64,000 nt of DNA from an uncultured Clostridia bacterium (GCA_947589045.1 CANQBQ010000004.1:1-64000); one strand, 5' to 3'. Counted from the first letter of the stretch, positions 35,258 to 45,247 are shown. Made by a program: numbers and translations. The notes: generated by a model not told the origin, from the sequence alone.

Positions 35258-35884
35258 TTATTCGATACTTGTATGGTTTAAAAAATTGATTATGAAATTA
35301 TTATTGTAAATTTGCGATGCCGCGACCGACTGCGAAAGCTGGTCCTCAAAAAATTCGGAGCCGCGGACAGGTTCAAACGCAAAGACCAAAGCGGCGGCTA
35401 TGTACAAAATCAGCACGCCCTCCGCCGCGCCCAACAAGCCGCCGAGCAGCTTGTTGCACTGCTTCACAACGGGCAGACGCGAAGCCATCTTGCACGCTGC
35501 CGCGAGCAGTAAAATCAGCACTCGGCACAAAAGCAGCGTCATAACAAACGCCAAAAGCGCGATTATCACATTTGAGATGCCGAGAGCGGCGGCGTCCGCG
35601 CCGTTGTCTATGCCTGCCTCGACAAAGCCTCTGAAAAGCTCCGGGACCGCGCTCTTTGTCTCAGCCGCCCGAGGCTCGGTAAAGCCCGTTTTTACAGCGT
35701 TTAATATATATTCAAACACGGGGGTGGTTTTCAAAAATTCGGCTACGGGAGAATAAAATATCCACGCCAAAACGGTGGACAAGAGCCAGGAGCATACAGA
35801 CACAACCGTTTTGAGTATTCCCCTTTTAACTCCCCAAATACACATAACCGCGATAACCGCTGCCGCTATTATATCCAAGACCAT
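35258..35884 (-). CDS. CvpA family membrane protein
   Basis: 208 aa with four hydrophobic segments: LDIIAAAVIAVMCIWGVKRG at the N-terminus, then helices near 30-48, 100-130 and 150-170. The opening D-x8-GxxRG pattern is the CvpA hallmark. In other bacteria CvpA is linked to colicin V export or envelope homeostasis; the function in clostridia is unclear. It lies 23 bp before rho and 27 bp after the DUF5711 gene. Confidence 0.8.
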   Translation of the reverse strand: MVLDIIAAAVIAVMCIWGVKRGILKTVVSVCSWLLSTVLAWIFYSPVAEFLKTTPVFEYILNAVKTGFTEPRAAETKSAVPELFRGFVEAGIDNGADAAALGISNVIIALLAFVMTLLLCRVLILLLAAACKMASRLPVVKQCNKLLGGLLGAAEGVLILYIAAALVFAFEPVRGSEFFEDQLSQSVAASQIYNNNFIINFLNHTSIE

Positions 35885-35911
35885 ATAAATTCCTCCGCCG
35901 CAAATCTCCTG

Positions 35912-36991
35912 CTACCTGATTTTAACAATGCTGTATTTACCGCTTCCGCCCGCCGCAAAAACGCGCCGTCCGCCGCCGAACAAACACAGGTCCTTTATTT
36001 CGTGCTCACATTTTTCGGTGTTTCTCAGCTTTCCGCCCGAGCTTATGTAATATATGTCGCGCATAAAACTCGCCGCAATCACGCCGCCGTCCACCGACAA
36101 ATTTTTAAGCTCTCCGCTCGCCTCGTAGCTGCCGCGGAGCTTTCCTCTGCCCGAATATATTTCAAGCGTTGTGTTGTTCTTGCTGTTGACCACCGCAAAC
36201 GCCATATTATTTTCATCATCAATGTTAAACTCGGACACGCTTCGTCCGCCGAAGCTGACTTCAAAGCGCACCTTGCCGTCCTTGTTGTAGCCGACCAGCT
36301 CGCTGTCCGAAACCGTGACGATTTTCCCGCTGTCGGTAAACCTTACCGTCCCCATCACCGTATCGGGGCGGGTCGTCTGTCCGAAAACCGTACCCGCCTT
36401 GGTATCCAAAACGACCAGCTTTGAGCCTGCGGAGCTCTCGTCCGTCGTTATGAGCGACACCGCAACATATCTGCCGTTTGCCGACAAATCCACATCGGTA
36501 AGATAACCCTCGCCGCAGTGCCAGCGGTATTTCTCCCTGCCCTTTTTGTCGAGCAGCACAACCATTCCCTTATAGCCGTCGTCGTCGCACGCAACCGCCA
36601 TATCTCCGCGCTTATTCACGTTCGCGGAAATAATGTTCGTTCCCGAAGCGTACTCGCAAAGCGGTTTGTCGGCATAAGAGAGATTTATTTTGTTGGAGGA
36701 AAAATCGGAAACGAGAATATATTTTCCGCGCGTGCGAACGAGCGCCTCGGAGCTCGGCACGTCAAGCGTCCATTCGGTGTTTCCGCCGCTGTCCACAAGC
36801 CGAAGTCCGTCCGCCGAAACAAGCAATACATTATCATTATACGGCACCGTCTCCTCGGGTATGACTTCTCCGAGCTGTGTTTTTTCGCCGCCCGAAGCGG
36901 AGGATATAAGCGCAAGTATAATTGCCGCAGCCAAAATCGCAACGCCGAGCAAAATCGCCGATTTTTTGTTTTTTATATCTTCTGTTTTCAT
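35912..36991 (-). CDS. DUF5711-type membrane-anchored beta-propeller protein
   Basis: About 359 aa. One N-terminal transmembrane helix (about 12-33) is followed by an extracytoplasmic region with beta-propeller-like repeats (NDNVLLVSADGLRLVDSGGN, GRYVAVSLITTD, GKYSIVKIR). This matches DUF5711 proteins of clostridia. GGAGGAG lies within the end of truA and the ATG is at 36991, adjacent to the truA stop, so the genes are coupled. Role unknown. Confidence 0.75.
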   Translation of the reverse strand: MKTEDIKNKKSAILLGVAILAAAIILALISSASGGEKTQLGEVIPEETVPYNDNVLLVSADGLRLVDSGGNTEWTLDVPSSEALVRTRGKYILVSDFSSNKINLSYADKPLCEYASGTNIISANVNKRGDMAVACDDDGYKGMVVLLDKKGREKYRWHCGEGYLTDVDLSANGRYVAVSLITTDESSAGSKLVVLDTKAGTVFGQTTRPDTVMGTVRFTDSGKIVTVSDSELVGYNKDGKVRFEVSFGGRSVSEFNIDDENNMAFAVVNSKNNTTLEIYSGRGKLRGSYEASGELKNLSVDGGVIAASFMRDIYYISSGGKLRNTEKCEHEIKDLCLFGGGRRVFAAGGSGKYSIVKIR

Positions 36992-36992
36992 C

Positions 36993-37766
36993 TTACTCCT
37001 CCGACAGCAATTTAAAATTTTCATAGTACACTTTTTTGAGAAACAGTCCGTTCGGCGGTGCGGTAATTCCCGCCCGCGAGCGGTCGCACGACTCTATTAC
37101 CGACGGTATCTCCGAGGCGCCTAATCTGCCCGCTCCGACGTATGCCACGGTGCCGGTTATGATACGCACCATATTGTATAAAAACGCATCCGCGGTTATT
37201 TCGAGAGCAAGTATATCGGGATTTTCGGGAAGCCTGTACACCTCGCACTTTGACACGGTGCGCTCGGTGGTCTTTTGAGAGCCGCCCGCCGAGACAAAGC
37301 CCGCGAAATCGTGCCTTCCCTCAAACGCCCTTGCCGCCGCTTGCATATCCGAAAGCTCAAGCGGTCGTGGAATACGCCAGCAGTACCTCTCAATAAACGG
37401 ACTTCGCGCCGCGCCGCCGAAAATATAATAGACGTATGTCTTACCCTTTGCGCAAAAGCGTGCGTCAAATTCGTCCGAGACCTCCGCCGAGCCGAGCGCG
37501 GCAACGCTTTGGCACGGCAGCTTGGTGTTAAGCGCAACCCATATTCTGTCGGGCGGGACCGTGCTCTCTGTTTTGAAATTAAAAACGTATTCAAGCGCGT
37601 GAACACCCGCATCGGTACGACTGCATCCCGTGACCGAGACGCTCTCTCCGGTTATTTCGCCGAGCGCCTCCTCCACCGTCTGCTGAACGCTTATTCCGTT
37701 TTTTTGCCTTTGCCAGCCGTGAAAAGCCGAGCCGTCATAGGTTATTTTAACCGCTATATTTTTCAT
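36993..37766 (-). CDS. truA: tRNA pseudouridine synthase A
   Basis: 257 aa. Catalytic Asp is in GCSRTDAGVHALE. Other conserved blocks are ITYDGSAFHGWQRQ at the N-terminus, RCYW-like RYCWRIP, and FLYNMVRIITG near the end. It modifies U38-U40 of tRNA anticodon arms. It follows the ECF genes by 9 bp, the common clostridial order ecfA-ecfA-ecfT-truA; rplM and rpsI, which usually follow, are absent. Confidence 0.96.
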   Translation of the reverse strand: MKNIAVKITYDGSAFHGWQRQKNGISVQQTVEEALGEITGESVSVTGCSRTDAGVHALEYVFNFKTESTVPPDRIWVALNTKLPCQSVAALGSAEVSDEFDARFCAKGKTYVYYIFGGAARSPFIERYCWRIPRPLELSDMQAAARAFEGRHDFAGFVSAGGSQKTTERTVSKCEVYRLPENPDILALEITADAFLYNMVRIITGTVAYVGAGRLGASEIPSVIESCDRSRAGITAPPNGLFLKKVYYENFKLLSEE

Positions 37767-37775
37767 AGTCCTTCC

Positions 37776-38585
37776 TCAAAACGCAAACAAGAAATTTGTC
37801 GTGAAAACCGCCGCGGTAAACACCGCGAAAATCAGCCACGCATATGCGTCTCTCCTGCCGTACTCCAGCTTGTTGAGACTCGTTCTGTTCTCGCCGCCGC
37901 GGTAGCACCTGCACTCCATGGCGGTCGCCAGCTCGTCAGCTCGGCGGAAAGAGCTTATAAAAAGCGGAATTAAAATCGGCACCATAGCCTTTGCCCGCCT
38001 TATCAGATTTCCGCTGTCAAAATCCGCGCCGCGTGCGCTCTGCGCCTTGATTATCTTATCCGTCTCCTCCAAAAGAGTCGGAATAAACCTCAGCGCAATA
38101 GTCATCATCATCGAAATCTCGTGCGCGGGGACTCCTATCCTGCCGAGCGGACGGAGCAGACGCTCCATACCGTCGGTGAGCAATATCGGCGAAGTGGTAA
38201 GGGTCAAAAGAGACGTTCCCATAATCAGAAACAGCAGTCTCAAAACCATAAACACCGCAAAGCGAAGCCCCTCGTCGGTAATCGTAAATATCCACCAATG
38301 AAAGAGAATTACGCCGCCCGACGTCAGAAACAGATTGAAAAGCGCGGTTATTACGATAAAAAACATCACGGGTTTGAGCCCCTTGAGTATAAATTTCACA
38401 GGCACTCTCGCCATAGCACAGCAGCCTATCACAAAGAGCGCGAGAATAATATATCCCACAAAGCTCTTTACAAAAAACACAACCACGACATAGGCAAGCA
38501 CCAAAAGAATTTTTGTCCGCGGGTCAAGGCGGTGTATAATAGACTCGGCAGGAAAGAACTGACCGATAGTAATATCCGTAATCAT
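37776..38585 (-). CDS. ecfT: ECF transporter transmembrane subunit EcfT
   Basis: 269 aa, five or six membrane helices. The coupling-helix motif with ARG (KAQSARGADFDSG, about 185-197) that contacts the ATPases is clear, and a second conserved patch is AMECRCYRGGENRT. It forms the energizing module with EcfA1/EcfA2 and serves several vitamin-binding S components encoded elsewhere. Its start overlaps the EcfA2 stop by 4 bp. Confidence 0.94.
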   Translation of the reverse strand: MITDITIGQFFPAESIIHRLDPRTKILLVLAYVVVVFFVKSFVGYIILALFVIGCCAMARVPVKFILKGLKPVMFFIVITALFNLFLTSGGVILFHWWIFTITDEGLRFAVFMVLRLLFLIMGTSLLTLTTSPILLTDGMERLLRPLGRIGVPAHEISMMMTIALRFIPTLLEETDKIIKAQSARGADFDSGNLIRRAKAMVPILIPLFISSFRRADELATAMECRCYRGGENRTSLNKLEYGRRDAYAWLIFAVFTAAVFTTNFLFAF

Positions 38586-39445
38586 CGGTTCACCTCTCCT
38601 TCCCTCAAAGCCGCGGCAATTTCTCTCTCCGCTTCTCTGACCGTAAAAATACCCCTCTTCACAGACGGAACTCTCTCTCTGAGATTATCGGTTATCTTAG
38701 TGACCTGCGGCACCGCAAGCCCCATTTTTTCAAGCTCCGCGCCGCGGCTGAACACCTCTCTGACCGAGCCGTCCATCGCCAACGCGCCCTTGTTCATAAC
38801 GATTATACGCTCCGCCAGACGGGCTACGTCCTCCATACTGTGCGTAACCAAAATCACGGTCGCGCCCGTTCTCGCGTGCATATCCTTAATCTTAAACAAA
38901 ATTTCATCTCTGCCCGACGGGTCAAGCCCCGCGGTCGGCTCGTCAAGCACAAGTATTTTCGGCTCCATAGCCAAAATACCCGCTATCGCCGCGCGGCGTT
39001 TTTGCCCGCCCGACATCTCAAACGGCGACTTATCAAGCGCCGCCTCCGACAGCCCGACCATACTCGCCGCAAATCTTACGCGGCGGTCGGTCTCCTCCTC
39101 CGAAAGCCCCATATTCCGAGGTCCGAAGGCGATGTCCTTATATACCGTTTCCTCGAAAAGCTGATATTCGGGGTACTGCATAACCAGACCGACCTTAAAG
39201 CGAACGTCGCGCAGAGATTTTAGCGTGCCTATATCAACGCCGTCGATTAGCACCCTGCCCGACGAGGGCTTAAGCAGTCCGTTAAAAAGCTGAATAAGCG
39301 TGGACTTACCCGAACCCGTGTGACCGATAAGCCCTACGAACTCGCCGTCCTCTACGGTTATATTAACATTTTTGAGAGCCTCTTTTTCAAACGGGCTGCC
39401 CTTTTGGTAAACGTAAGAAACGTCTTCGAGCTTTAACATCTGCAC
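38582..39445 (-). CDS. ecfA2: ECF transporter ATPase EcfA2
   Basis: 287 aa. ABC ATPase motifs: Walker A GHTGSGKST, Q-loop VMQYPEYQLF, signature MSGGQKRR, Walker B ILVLDEPTAGLD, and switch His in VTHSMED. The Q-loop pattern and position after another ATPase identify the A2 partner. GTG start at 39445 behind AAAGGG; ATG at 39439 is an alternative. Confidence 0.94.
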   Translation of the reverse strand: MQMLKLEDVSYVYQKGSPFEKEALKNVNITVEDGEFVGLIGHTGSGKSTLIQLFNGLLKPSSGRVLIDGVDIGTLKSLRDVRFKVGLVMQYPEYQLFEETVYKDIAFGPRNMGLSEEETDRRVRFAASMVGLSEAALDKSPFEMSGGQKRRAAIAGILAMEPKILVLDEPTAGLDPSGRDEILFKIKDMHARTGATVILVTHSMEDVARLAERIIVMNKGALAMDGSVREVFSRGAELEKMGLAVPQVTKITDNLRERVPSVKRGIFTVREAEREIAAALREGEVNR

Positions 39446-39462
39446 TGTACGCCCTTTCTCAC

Positions 39463-40326
39463 TTATTTCCCGGTCTGCATAAGCAGACGCTCAATTTCGG
39501 ATGTGCACTCATCCGCGTTTAAAACATCGGTTTTTATATCAAATCCGTCCTTTGACAAAAGATACGCAAGCTCGGTTGACTGCGGAACGTCAAGACCGAT
39601 TTTCTTCAGCTCGTCCACCCGCGAAAACACCTCCCGCGGCGGAGCGTCGCGCACGATTTCACCGTCGCTTATAACCACTACGCGGTCGGCGCGCACCGCC
39701 TCATCCATATAATGCGTTATAAGTATTACCGTCATACCCTCATCGCGGTTGAGGCGGGAAACCGTGTCCATAATCTCGCGCCTGCCCGACGGGTCAAGCA
39801 TTGCGGTCGGCTCGTCAAGCACTATGACGTCGGGCATCATAGCCAAAACGCCCGCTATGGCGACGCGCTGCTTCTGACCGCCCGACAGGTGGTGCGGCGC
39901 GCTTCGGCGGAACTCGTACATTCCGACGGTTTTAAGCGCGTAATCCACCCTTTTCCGTATCTCGGCGGGCGGAACTCCCATATTTTCGGGAGCGAACGCC
40001 ACGTCCTCCTCCACTATTGTGGTAACGAGCTGATTGTCGGGGTTTTGAAACACCATTCCGACGCGGCTCCTTATGTCAAAAAGTCTGCTCTCGTCCGACG
40101 TGTCTATCCCGTCCGCCAGCACTCTGCCCGACGTAGGCGTGAGTATCGCGTTCATCAGCTTCGCAAGAGTCGATTTGCCCGAGCCGTTATGCCCGAGAAC
40201 CGCCACAAACTCACCTCGGCGCACATTCAGGTTTATATTTTTCAAAACCTCGGTCGACTCGCCCGTCTCCGAATTTGAGTATGAGAAGTTAAGATTTTCA
40301 ATTTTAATTATATCGTCAGTACCCAT
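39463..40326 (-). CDS. ecfA1: ECF transporter ATPase EcfA1
   Basis: 287 aa from the ATG at 40326, which follows GGTGAT; an upstream ATG at 40380 overlaps the preceding gene and has a weak ribosome-binding site. Motifs: Walker [11 protein letters not shown]-loop [10 protein letters not shown], signature LSGGQKQR, Walker [13 protein letters not shown] and ITHYMDEAV. It pairs with EcfA2 to power EcfT and the S components. Confidence 0.94.
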   Translation of the reverse strand: MGTDDIIKIENLNFSYSNSETGESTEVLKNINLNVRRGEFVAVLGHNGSGKSTLAKLMNAILTPTSGRVLADGIDTSDESRLFDIRSRVGMVFQNPDNQLVTTIVEEDVAFAPENMGVPPAEIRKRVDYALKTVGMYEFRRSAPHHLSGGQKQRVAIAGVLAMMPDVIVLDEPTAMLDPSGRREIMDTVSRLNRDEGMTVILITHYMDEAVRADRVVVISDGEIVRDAPPREVFSRVDELKKIGLDVPQSTELAYLLSKDGFDIKTDVLNADECTSEIERLLMQTGK

Positions 40327-40364
40327 ATAATCACCGTAATCCCGATTTAGTATCGGCTTGAATT

Positions 40365-41240
40365 TTAATTTTTTGTCCATCTCGCGGAATAACCGCAGGG
40401 CAGAACCATATTTCCGTTTGTTATCGGCAGCCCCACCTCGTCCGCAGCGGTCTTACCCCCGAAACGTTTTTCCACTGTCAGACGCATAACATTCTTGAGC
40501 GCACTGCACGCAAGTCCGGTGGTATAAGAATTTATAAGGAAAAACAGCGGATTTTCGCTGAGAATGTCACAGCACATTTCGACCAAGCCGAAAAGCTCGT
40601 CCTCGATTTTCCACACCTCGCCCGACGGTCCGCGTCCGTAAGAGGGCGGGTCCATAATTACCGCATCGTAACGCCGTCCGCGTCTGCCCTCGCGGGCGAC
40701 AAATTTTTTCACGTCGTCCACAATGTATCTTATCGGACAGCTTTCCAAACCCGAACGCGCGGCGTTCTCCTTTGCCCAGGCGACCATACCCTTAGCCGCG
40801 TCGACGTGGCAAACGCTCGCGCCCGCCTTCGCCGCCGCGACCGTCGCGCCGCCTGTGTATGCAAAGAGATTGAGCACGCTGACACTGCTTCTGCCGCTGT
40901 TTTTGATAAGCTCCGAAAACCAGTCCCAGTTCACAGCCTGCTCTGGAAACAGCCCCGTATGCTTAAAGCCCATCGGCTTTACGCCGTAGCTCAAATCGCG
41001 GTACTTTATCTCCCAGTCGGGCAGACGTTTGCCGTAATACTCCCAGTGTCCGCCGCCGCTTGAGCTGCGTATATAACGCGCGTCAGCCCTGCACCAGAGC
41101 TTCGACTTCTCTCCCTCGGCAACGCTCCAGACTATCTGAGGGTCGGGACGAACGAGTATAACGTCGCCCCATCTCTCCAGCTTCTCGCCGTCCGACGCGT
41201 CTATTAACTCGTAATCCTGCCACTTGTCCGAAAGAAACAC
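40365..41240 (-). CDS. RlmI-like class I SAM-dependent rRNA methyltransferase
   Basis: About 291 aa. The Rossmann methyltransferase motif [20 protein letters not shown] is clear, followed by [17 protein letters not shown] and the catalytic-loop [11 protein letters not shown]. These fit RlmI/RlmK-type rRNA methyltransferases (PF10672 class), but the PUA domain of RlmI is missing, so the target is uncertain. GTG at 41240 has GGAG 8 nt upstream. It is the first gene of the long leftward operon and its end overlaps a possible extended start of EcfA1. Confidence 0.85.
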   Translation of the reverse strand: MFLSDKWQDYELIDASDGEKLERWGDVILVRPDPQIVWSVAEGEKSKLWCRADARYIRSSSGGGHWEYYGKRLPDWEIKYRDLSYGVKPMGFKHTGLFPEQAVNWDWFSELIKNSGRSSVSVLNLFAYTGGATVAAAKAGASVCHVDAAKGMVAWAKENAARSGLESCPIRYIVDDVKKFVAREGRRGRRYDAVIMDPPSYGRGPSGEVWKIEDELFGLVEMCCDILSENPLFFLINSYTTGLACSALKNVMRLTVEKRFGGKTAADEVGLPITNGNMVLPCGYSARWTKN

Positions 41241-41309
41241 CGCCCGCACTCCTTGTTTTTAAACATATTTATTTTATTGTACCACTAAATGACATACCGT
41301 GTCAATTTT

Positions 41310-41395
41310 TTATTTACACGGTGCGTCGAGGGCGCCGCACCCTACAATAAAACACGCGCCGCAGGCGCGTAATCTCCCAAAAAGCGACTTGCGCT
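41310..41395. repeat. Hairpin-rich intergenic repeat (GTAGGG-type, copy 3)
   Basis: On the minus strand GTAGGGTGCGGCGCC...GCACCGTGTA resembles the other GTAGGGGCG palindromes. ACGCGCCGCAGGCGCGT and CTCCCAAAAAGCG/TGCGCTTTTTGGGAG hairpins follow. The 41241-41532 gap contains no gene. Confidence 0.55.
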
Positions 41396-41532
41396 TTTTG
41401 GGAGACTTGCGACAACCTTTACACTCATTCACTTTCCCTGTGTTGCCGCATAGTATGTAATTGCGGGATACTGCATATACCTGCAAAAAATAAACGCTGT
41501 AACTCGCTTTAAGCGAAAGGGGAAACATAAAA

Positions 41533-42321
41533 ATGAATTTAAACATATACACGGCGGCGGGTCTGCTCTTGCCGCTGCTCGGAACCTCGCTCGGCGCGGC
41601 TTTGGTATTTTTTCTGAAGAAAACTCTCAATCCGCCGATTGAAAAAATGCTGCTCGGATTTGCGTCGGGCGTGATGATAGCCGCATCGGTATGGTCGCTG
41701 CTCATTCCCGCCATAGAGATGGCTGTGGAACAGGGCAAAAGCGGCTGGATTTCGCCGTCCTTCGGATTTATACTCGGTATTTTGTTTTTGATGCTGCTCG
41801 ACAAGCTCATACCCCACCTGCACCCCGAACAAAACTGCCCCGAAGGAATGCGCGCAAAGCTCAAAAAGACCACAATGATGGTTTTCGCGGTCACGCTCCA
41901 CAACATTCCCGAGGGAATGGCGGTGGGCGTGGTGTTCGCGGGCGCGCTGATGGGAAACGCGGGAATTACCATAACCGGGGCGATAGTTCTCGCGCTCGGA
42001 ATTGCGATACAGAACTTTCCGGAGGGCGCAATCATTTCAATGCCGCTTCGGGGACGCGGAATGTCAAAGCTCAAATCCTTTGTATGCGGATTTATGTCGG
42101 GCATCGTGGAGCCTATCGCGGCGGTGATAACCATATTTTTGACCAACGCCGTCGTATCCGTGCTTCCGTACCTTTTGTCCTTTGCGGCGGGTGCGATGAT
42201 TTATGTGGTCGTGGAGGACCTCATACCCGAAGCGCAGACCGGAAGCCGTACCGACATCGGCACAATAGGCGTGGCGGCAGGATTTATCATTATGATGATT
42301 TTGGACGTCGCCTTAGGCTGA
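41533..42321 (+). CDS. ZIP family metal transporter (ZupT/GufA-like)
   Basis: 262 aa with about eight helices. Metal-site motifs of ZIP transporters are present: TLHNIPEGMAVG in helix 4 and AIQNFPEGAIIS in helix 5. A histidine-containing loop (HLHPEQNCPEG) follows helix 3. It probably imports zinc or other divalent metals. AAAGGGG precedes the ATG. Monocistronic, ended by the terminator at 42392. No Zur-like box was identified. Confidence 0.93.
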   Translation: MNLNIYTAAGLLLPLLGTSLGAALVFFLKKTLNPPIEKMLLGFASGVMIAASVWSLLIPAIEMAVEQGKSGWISPSFGFILGILFLMLLDKLIPHLHPEQNCPEGMRAKLKKTTMMVFAVTLHNIPEGMAVGVVFAGALMGNAGITITGAIVLALGIAIQNFPEGAIISMPLRGRGMSKLKSFVCGFMSGIVEPIAAVITIFLTNAVVSVLPYLLSFAAGAMIYVVVEDLIPEAQTGSRTDIGTIGVAAGFIIMMILDVALG

Positions 42322-42391
42322 AAACAGACGTTGAAAAACGAAGGTATATCTTCCGTTCCGCTTGCGGCAGACCGAGTTTTTCGACATATTA

Positions 42392-42426
42392 AAATCCCGC
42401 GCAGTTTGCGCGGGATTTGTTTTTTC
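42392..42426. terminator. Terminator between the ZIP gene and glgP
   Basis: AAATCCCGCGC pairs with GCGCGGGATTT, loop AGTTT, then TGTTTTTT on the plus strand. On the minus strand TTTTAATATG follows, so it may also end glgP transcripts. Confidence 0.85.
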
Positions 42427-42461
42427 TGCTTGCAATAGACCGAGCTTTTCAGCGTCTGAAG

Positions 42462-44942
42462 TTATTTCAGGTGCCATATGGTCCTGTTGTAGTCGCTGAT
42501 GGTTCGGTCGCTTGAAAATACGCCCGACTTTGCGACGTTGATAACAGCCTTTTTCCACCATACGTTCGGCTTCTCGTACTGGTTGCATACCTCCTGGCAA
42601 GCGTTTACATACGACTCAAAGTCGCGGAGCACCAGATACGGGTCCTCAAATCCGTTCGAGCCGAATATGAGGGAGTGGTATATATCCTGGAACAAATTGG
42701 GCTGGTCTGCCGAGAACGTGCCGTCGATAAGCGTGTCCACAACCGACTTGATTACCATATTCTGAGTGTATATGGTCGAGCTGCCCGACTTGCCGTGCTG
42801 ATATATGCTGAGTACCTCGGGTGCGGTAAGACCAAAGATAAAGATGTTGTCCTTGCCGACCTGCTCCGCAATCTCTACGTTCGCGCCGTCCATGGTGCCG
42901 ATTGTGAGAGAGCCGTTCATCATCAGCTTCATATTTCCTGTACCCGAAGCCTCTTTGCTCGCGGTCGAAATCTGCTCCGAAAGCTCAGCCGCCGCAACGA
43001 TTTTCTGCGCAATGCTTACGTTGTAGTTTTCTATAAATACTACCTTGATGTACTGGCTTGCGACAGGGTCGTTGTTTACAACCTCCGCGACGCTGTTTAT
43101 CAGCTTGATAATCAGCTTCGCCATATGATAGCCCGGAGCGGCTTTCGCGCCGAAGATAAAGGTCTGCTTGGATTTATCCGCGTTCGTGAAGTCCTCCTTG
43201 AGCATTTTATACCTATATATAATATGAAATACCTTGAGGAGCTGACGCTTATACTCGTGCAGTCTCTTTATCTGAACGTCGAACATAGAGTCGGGGTCTA
43301 CGTCTATTCCGTTATGCTCCTTTATATACTTCATAAGAAGCAGCTTGTTGTCGTGCTTGATTTTAGCGAACTTCTCGCAGAACGCCTTGTCGTTTGCAAA
43401 CGGCATCAGTTTTTCAAATTCCTCGGGCTTAACTATCCAGCCGTCGCCTATCGACTCCGAAATCAGGTCTGCAAGGGCGGGGTTCGCGAGCTTCAGCCAG
43501 CGGCGCTGAGTTACGCCGTTGGTCACGTTCTTGAACTTTTTCGGATACATACTGTAATAGTCTTTGAAAGTCTCGGTTTTGAGTATCTCGGTATGCAAAG
43601 CCGCAACGCCGTTAACGCTGTGGCAGGCGGTCAGGCACATATTCGCCATCGAAATCATACTGTTCGATATGATTGACATATAGTCGATTTTGCCCCAGTC
43701 TCCGCCGAAGCGCGCCTGAAGAGCCTCTTTCTGACGGCGGTCTATCTCCCAAACAATCTGATTTATTCTCGGAAGCAGGGTTTCCATCATATTGATAGGC
43801 CATCTCTCGAGAGCTTCCGCCATAATTGTATGGTTCGTGTACGCAAAGGTGCGCGTAACAATGTCCCACGCCTCGTCCCAGCCGAAGCCGTTATCGTCCA
43901 TCAAAAGACGCATAAGCTCGGGGATTGCGATTGTCGGGTGGGTGTCGTTGATGTGGATTTGAACATAGTCGGGCATTTTATTGAGCGGAATACCGCGGCG
44001 CTTCATTCTCTGGAGTATCCACTGTATGCTTGCCGAAACGAAGAAGTACTGCTGCTTCAGTCTGAGCATCTTGCCCTCGTAGTGGTTATCCTCGGGATAG
44101 AGTATCTTGGAGATAACCTCGGCGAGTGCGCGGTCCTCGACCGCCTTCGCGTAGTCGCCCTGATTGAAGCTGCGCATATCCATAATCTTGGGCGAACGCG
44201 CCTTCCAAAGGCGGAGCGTGTTCACCTGGTCAGAACCGTAGCCCGTTATCGGCATATCGAACGGCTCGCCGATTACGGTGTTGTAATCAACGTGTCTGAA
44301 CTTCATTCTGCCGTCCTCGAAGTACTCCTCAATTCTTCCGTTGAAGTGAACCTCGACCTGGTCCTCCGAGCGCTCGACCTCCCATACGTTTCCGCCATCC
44401 TCAAGCCACGGGTCGGGCATCTCTATCTGGAAGCCGTCCACGATTTTCTGCCTGAACAGACCGTACTCATAACGTATTCCGCAGCCGTAAGCCGGAAGTC
44501 CGAGAGTCGAGAGAGAGTCAAGGAAGCACGCGGCAAGTCTGCCGAGACCGCCGTTGCCGAGACCCGCATCGTTTTCTATATCTTCAATCACGTTGAGGTC
44601 CAGACCGCACTCCATAAGAGCCTCGCGGTAGACGTCGGTCTGCATAATGTTCATAAGGTTGTTGCCGAGCGCACGTCCCATAAGGAACTCGAACGAGAAA
44701 TAGTAAAGCTCCTTCTGCTTTGTCTTTTCCTGCTTCTCGCGCGATACCGCCCACTTCTCCATAATCTGGTCCTTGACCGTTATAGCGCACGCCCTGTAAA
44801 TCTGCTGAGGCGTTGCGGTCTCAATGGTCTTGGCAAAATATCGGCGGAGCTTGCCCGAAATTTCACTTTTGATTTCTTCCTTTTTCTTGTCAAATTCTTT
44901 TTTTGACATAGCCGCACTTGCGGCAGTTTTTCCTGTTGCCAT
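42462..44942 (-). CDS. glgP: Glycogen/starch phosphorylase
   Basis: 826 aa, the full family length. It releases glucose 1-phosphate from glycogen. The PLP-binding lysine lies in EASGTGNMKLMMNG, followed by LTIGTMDGANVEI. NGGLGRLAACFLDS and RIKRLHEYKRQLL-type blocks (IKRLHEYKRQLL) confirm the family. GGAGGAG precedes the ATG. It is divergent from glgBCDA, which allows opposite control of breakdown and synthesis from the shared 374-bp region. Confidence 0.97.
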   Translation of the reverse strand: MATGKTAASAAMSKKEFDKKKEEIKSEISGKLRRYFAKTIETATPQQIYRACAITVKDQIMEKWAVSREKQEKTKQKELYYFSFEFLMGRALGNNLMNIMQTDVYREALMECGLDLNVIEDIENDAGLGNGGLGRLAACFLDSLSTLGLPAYGCGIRYEYGLFRQKIVDGFQIEMPDPWLEDGGNVWEVERSEDQVEVHFNGRIEEYFEDGRMKFRHVDYNTVIGEPFDMPITGYGSDQVNTLRLWKARSPKIMDMRSFNQGDYAKAVEDRALAEVISKILYPEDNHYEGKMLRLKQQYFFVSASIQWILQRMKRRGIPLNKMPDYVQIHINDTHPTIAIPELMRLLMDDNGFGWDEAWDIVTRTFAYTNHTIMAEALERWPINMMETLLPRINQIVWEIDRRQKEALQARFGGDWGKIDYMSIISNSMISMANMCLTACHSVNGVAALHTEILKTETFKDYYSMYPKKFKNVTNGVTQRRWLKLANPALADLISESIGDGWIVKPEEFEKLMPFANDKAFCEKFAKIKHDNKLLLMKYIKEHNGIDVDPDSMFDVQIKRLHEYKRQLLKVFHIIYRYKMLKEDFTNADKSKQTFIFGAKAAPGYHMAKLIIKLINSVAEVVNNDPVASQYIKVVFIENYNVSIAQKIVAAAELSEQISTASKEASGTGNMKLMMNGSLTIGTMDGANVEIAEQVGKDNIFIFGLTAPEVLSIYQHGKSGSSTIYTQNMVIKSVVDTLIDGTFSADQPNLFQDIYHSLIFGSNGFEDPYLVLRDFESYVNACQEVCNQYEKPNVWWKKAVINVAKSGVFSSDRTISDYNRTIWHLK

Positions 44943-45047
44943 TATATATACTCCTCCTTTTTATTCTCTTTATATTATTAAAAATCAACTATTATTAAAA
45001 TAATAATTTAATTTTTAACGCATACATTTTTAACAAACACAATGCCG

Positions 45048-45076
45048 ATTATACCACTAAAAATTCAAGTTTGCAA
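45048..45076 (-). promoter_or_regulatory. Sigma-A promoter of glgP
   Basis: TTGCAA, 17 bp, TATAAT on the minus strand, leaving about a 100-nt leader. Confidence 0.7.
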
Positions 45077-45218
45077 GCAAAAAACAAACATTTTGCCCGT
45101 TGTTTACCCCAACATTTTCAAAAAATACGGTTTTTATATTAAAAAAACACATAAAATATTGCAATTTGACAAAAAATTTTTAAAATTTCAAAAAATTTTT
45201 GTGCAAAATATGGACAAA

Positions 45219-45247
45219 TAGACAATTTTGTGTTAAACTGTTATAAA
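45219..45247 (+). promoter_or_regulatory. Sigma-A promoter of the glgBCDA operon
   Basis: TAGACA, 17 bp, TATAAA, with about a 60-nt leader to glgB. The two glycogen promoters are about 140 bp apart in very AT-rich DNA that otherwise shows no gene. Confidence 0.6.

Noticed and set aside
41396-41532. Metal riboswitch or Zur box upstream of the ZIP gene
   Set aside because: No convincing conserved helix set or Zur-type palindrome could be read.
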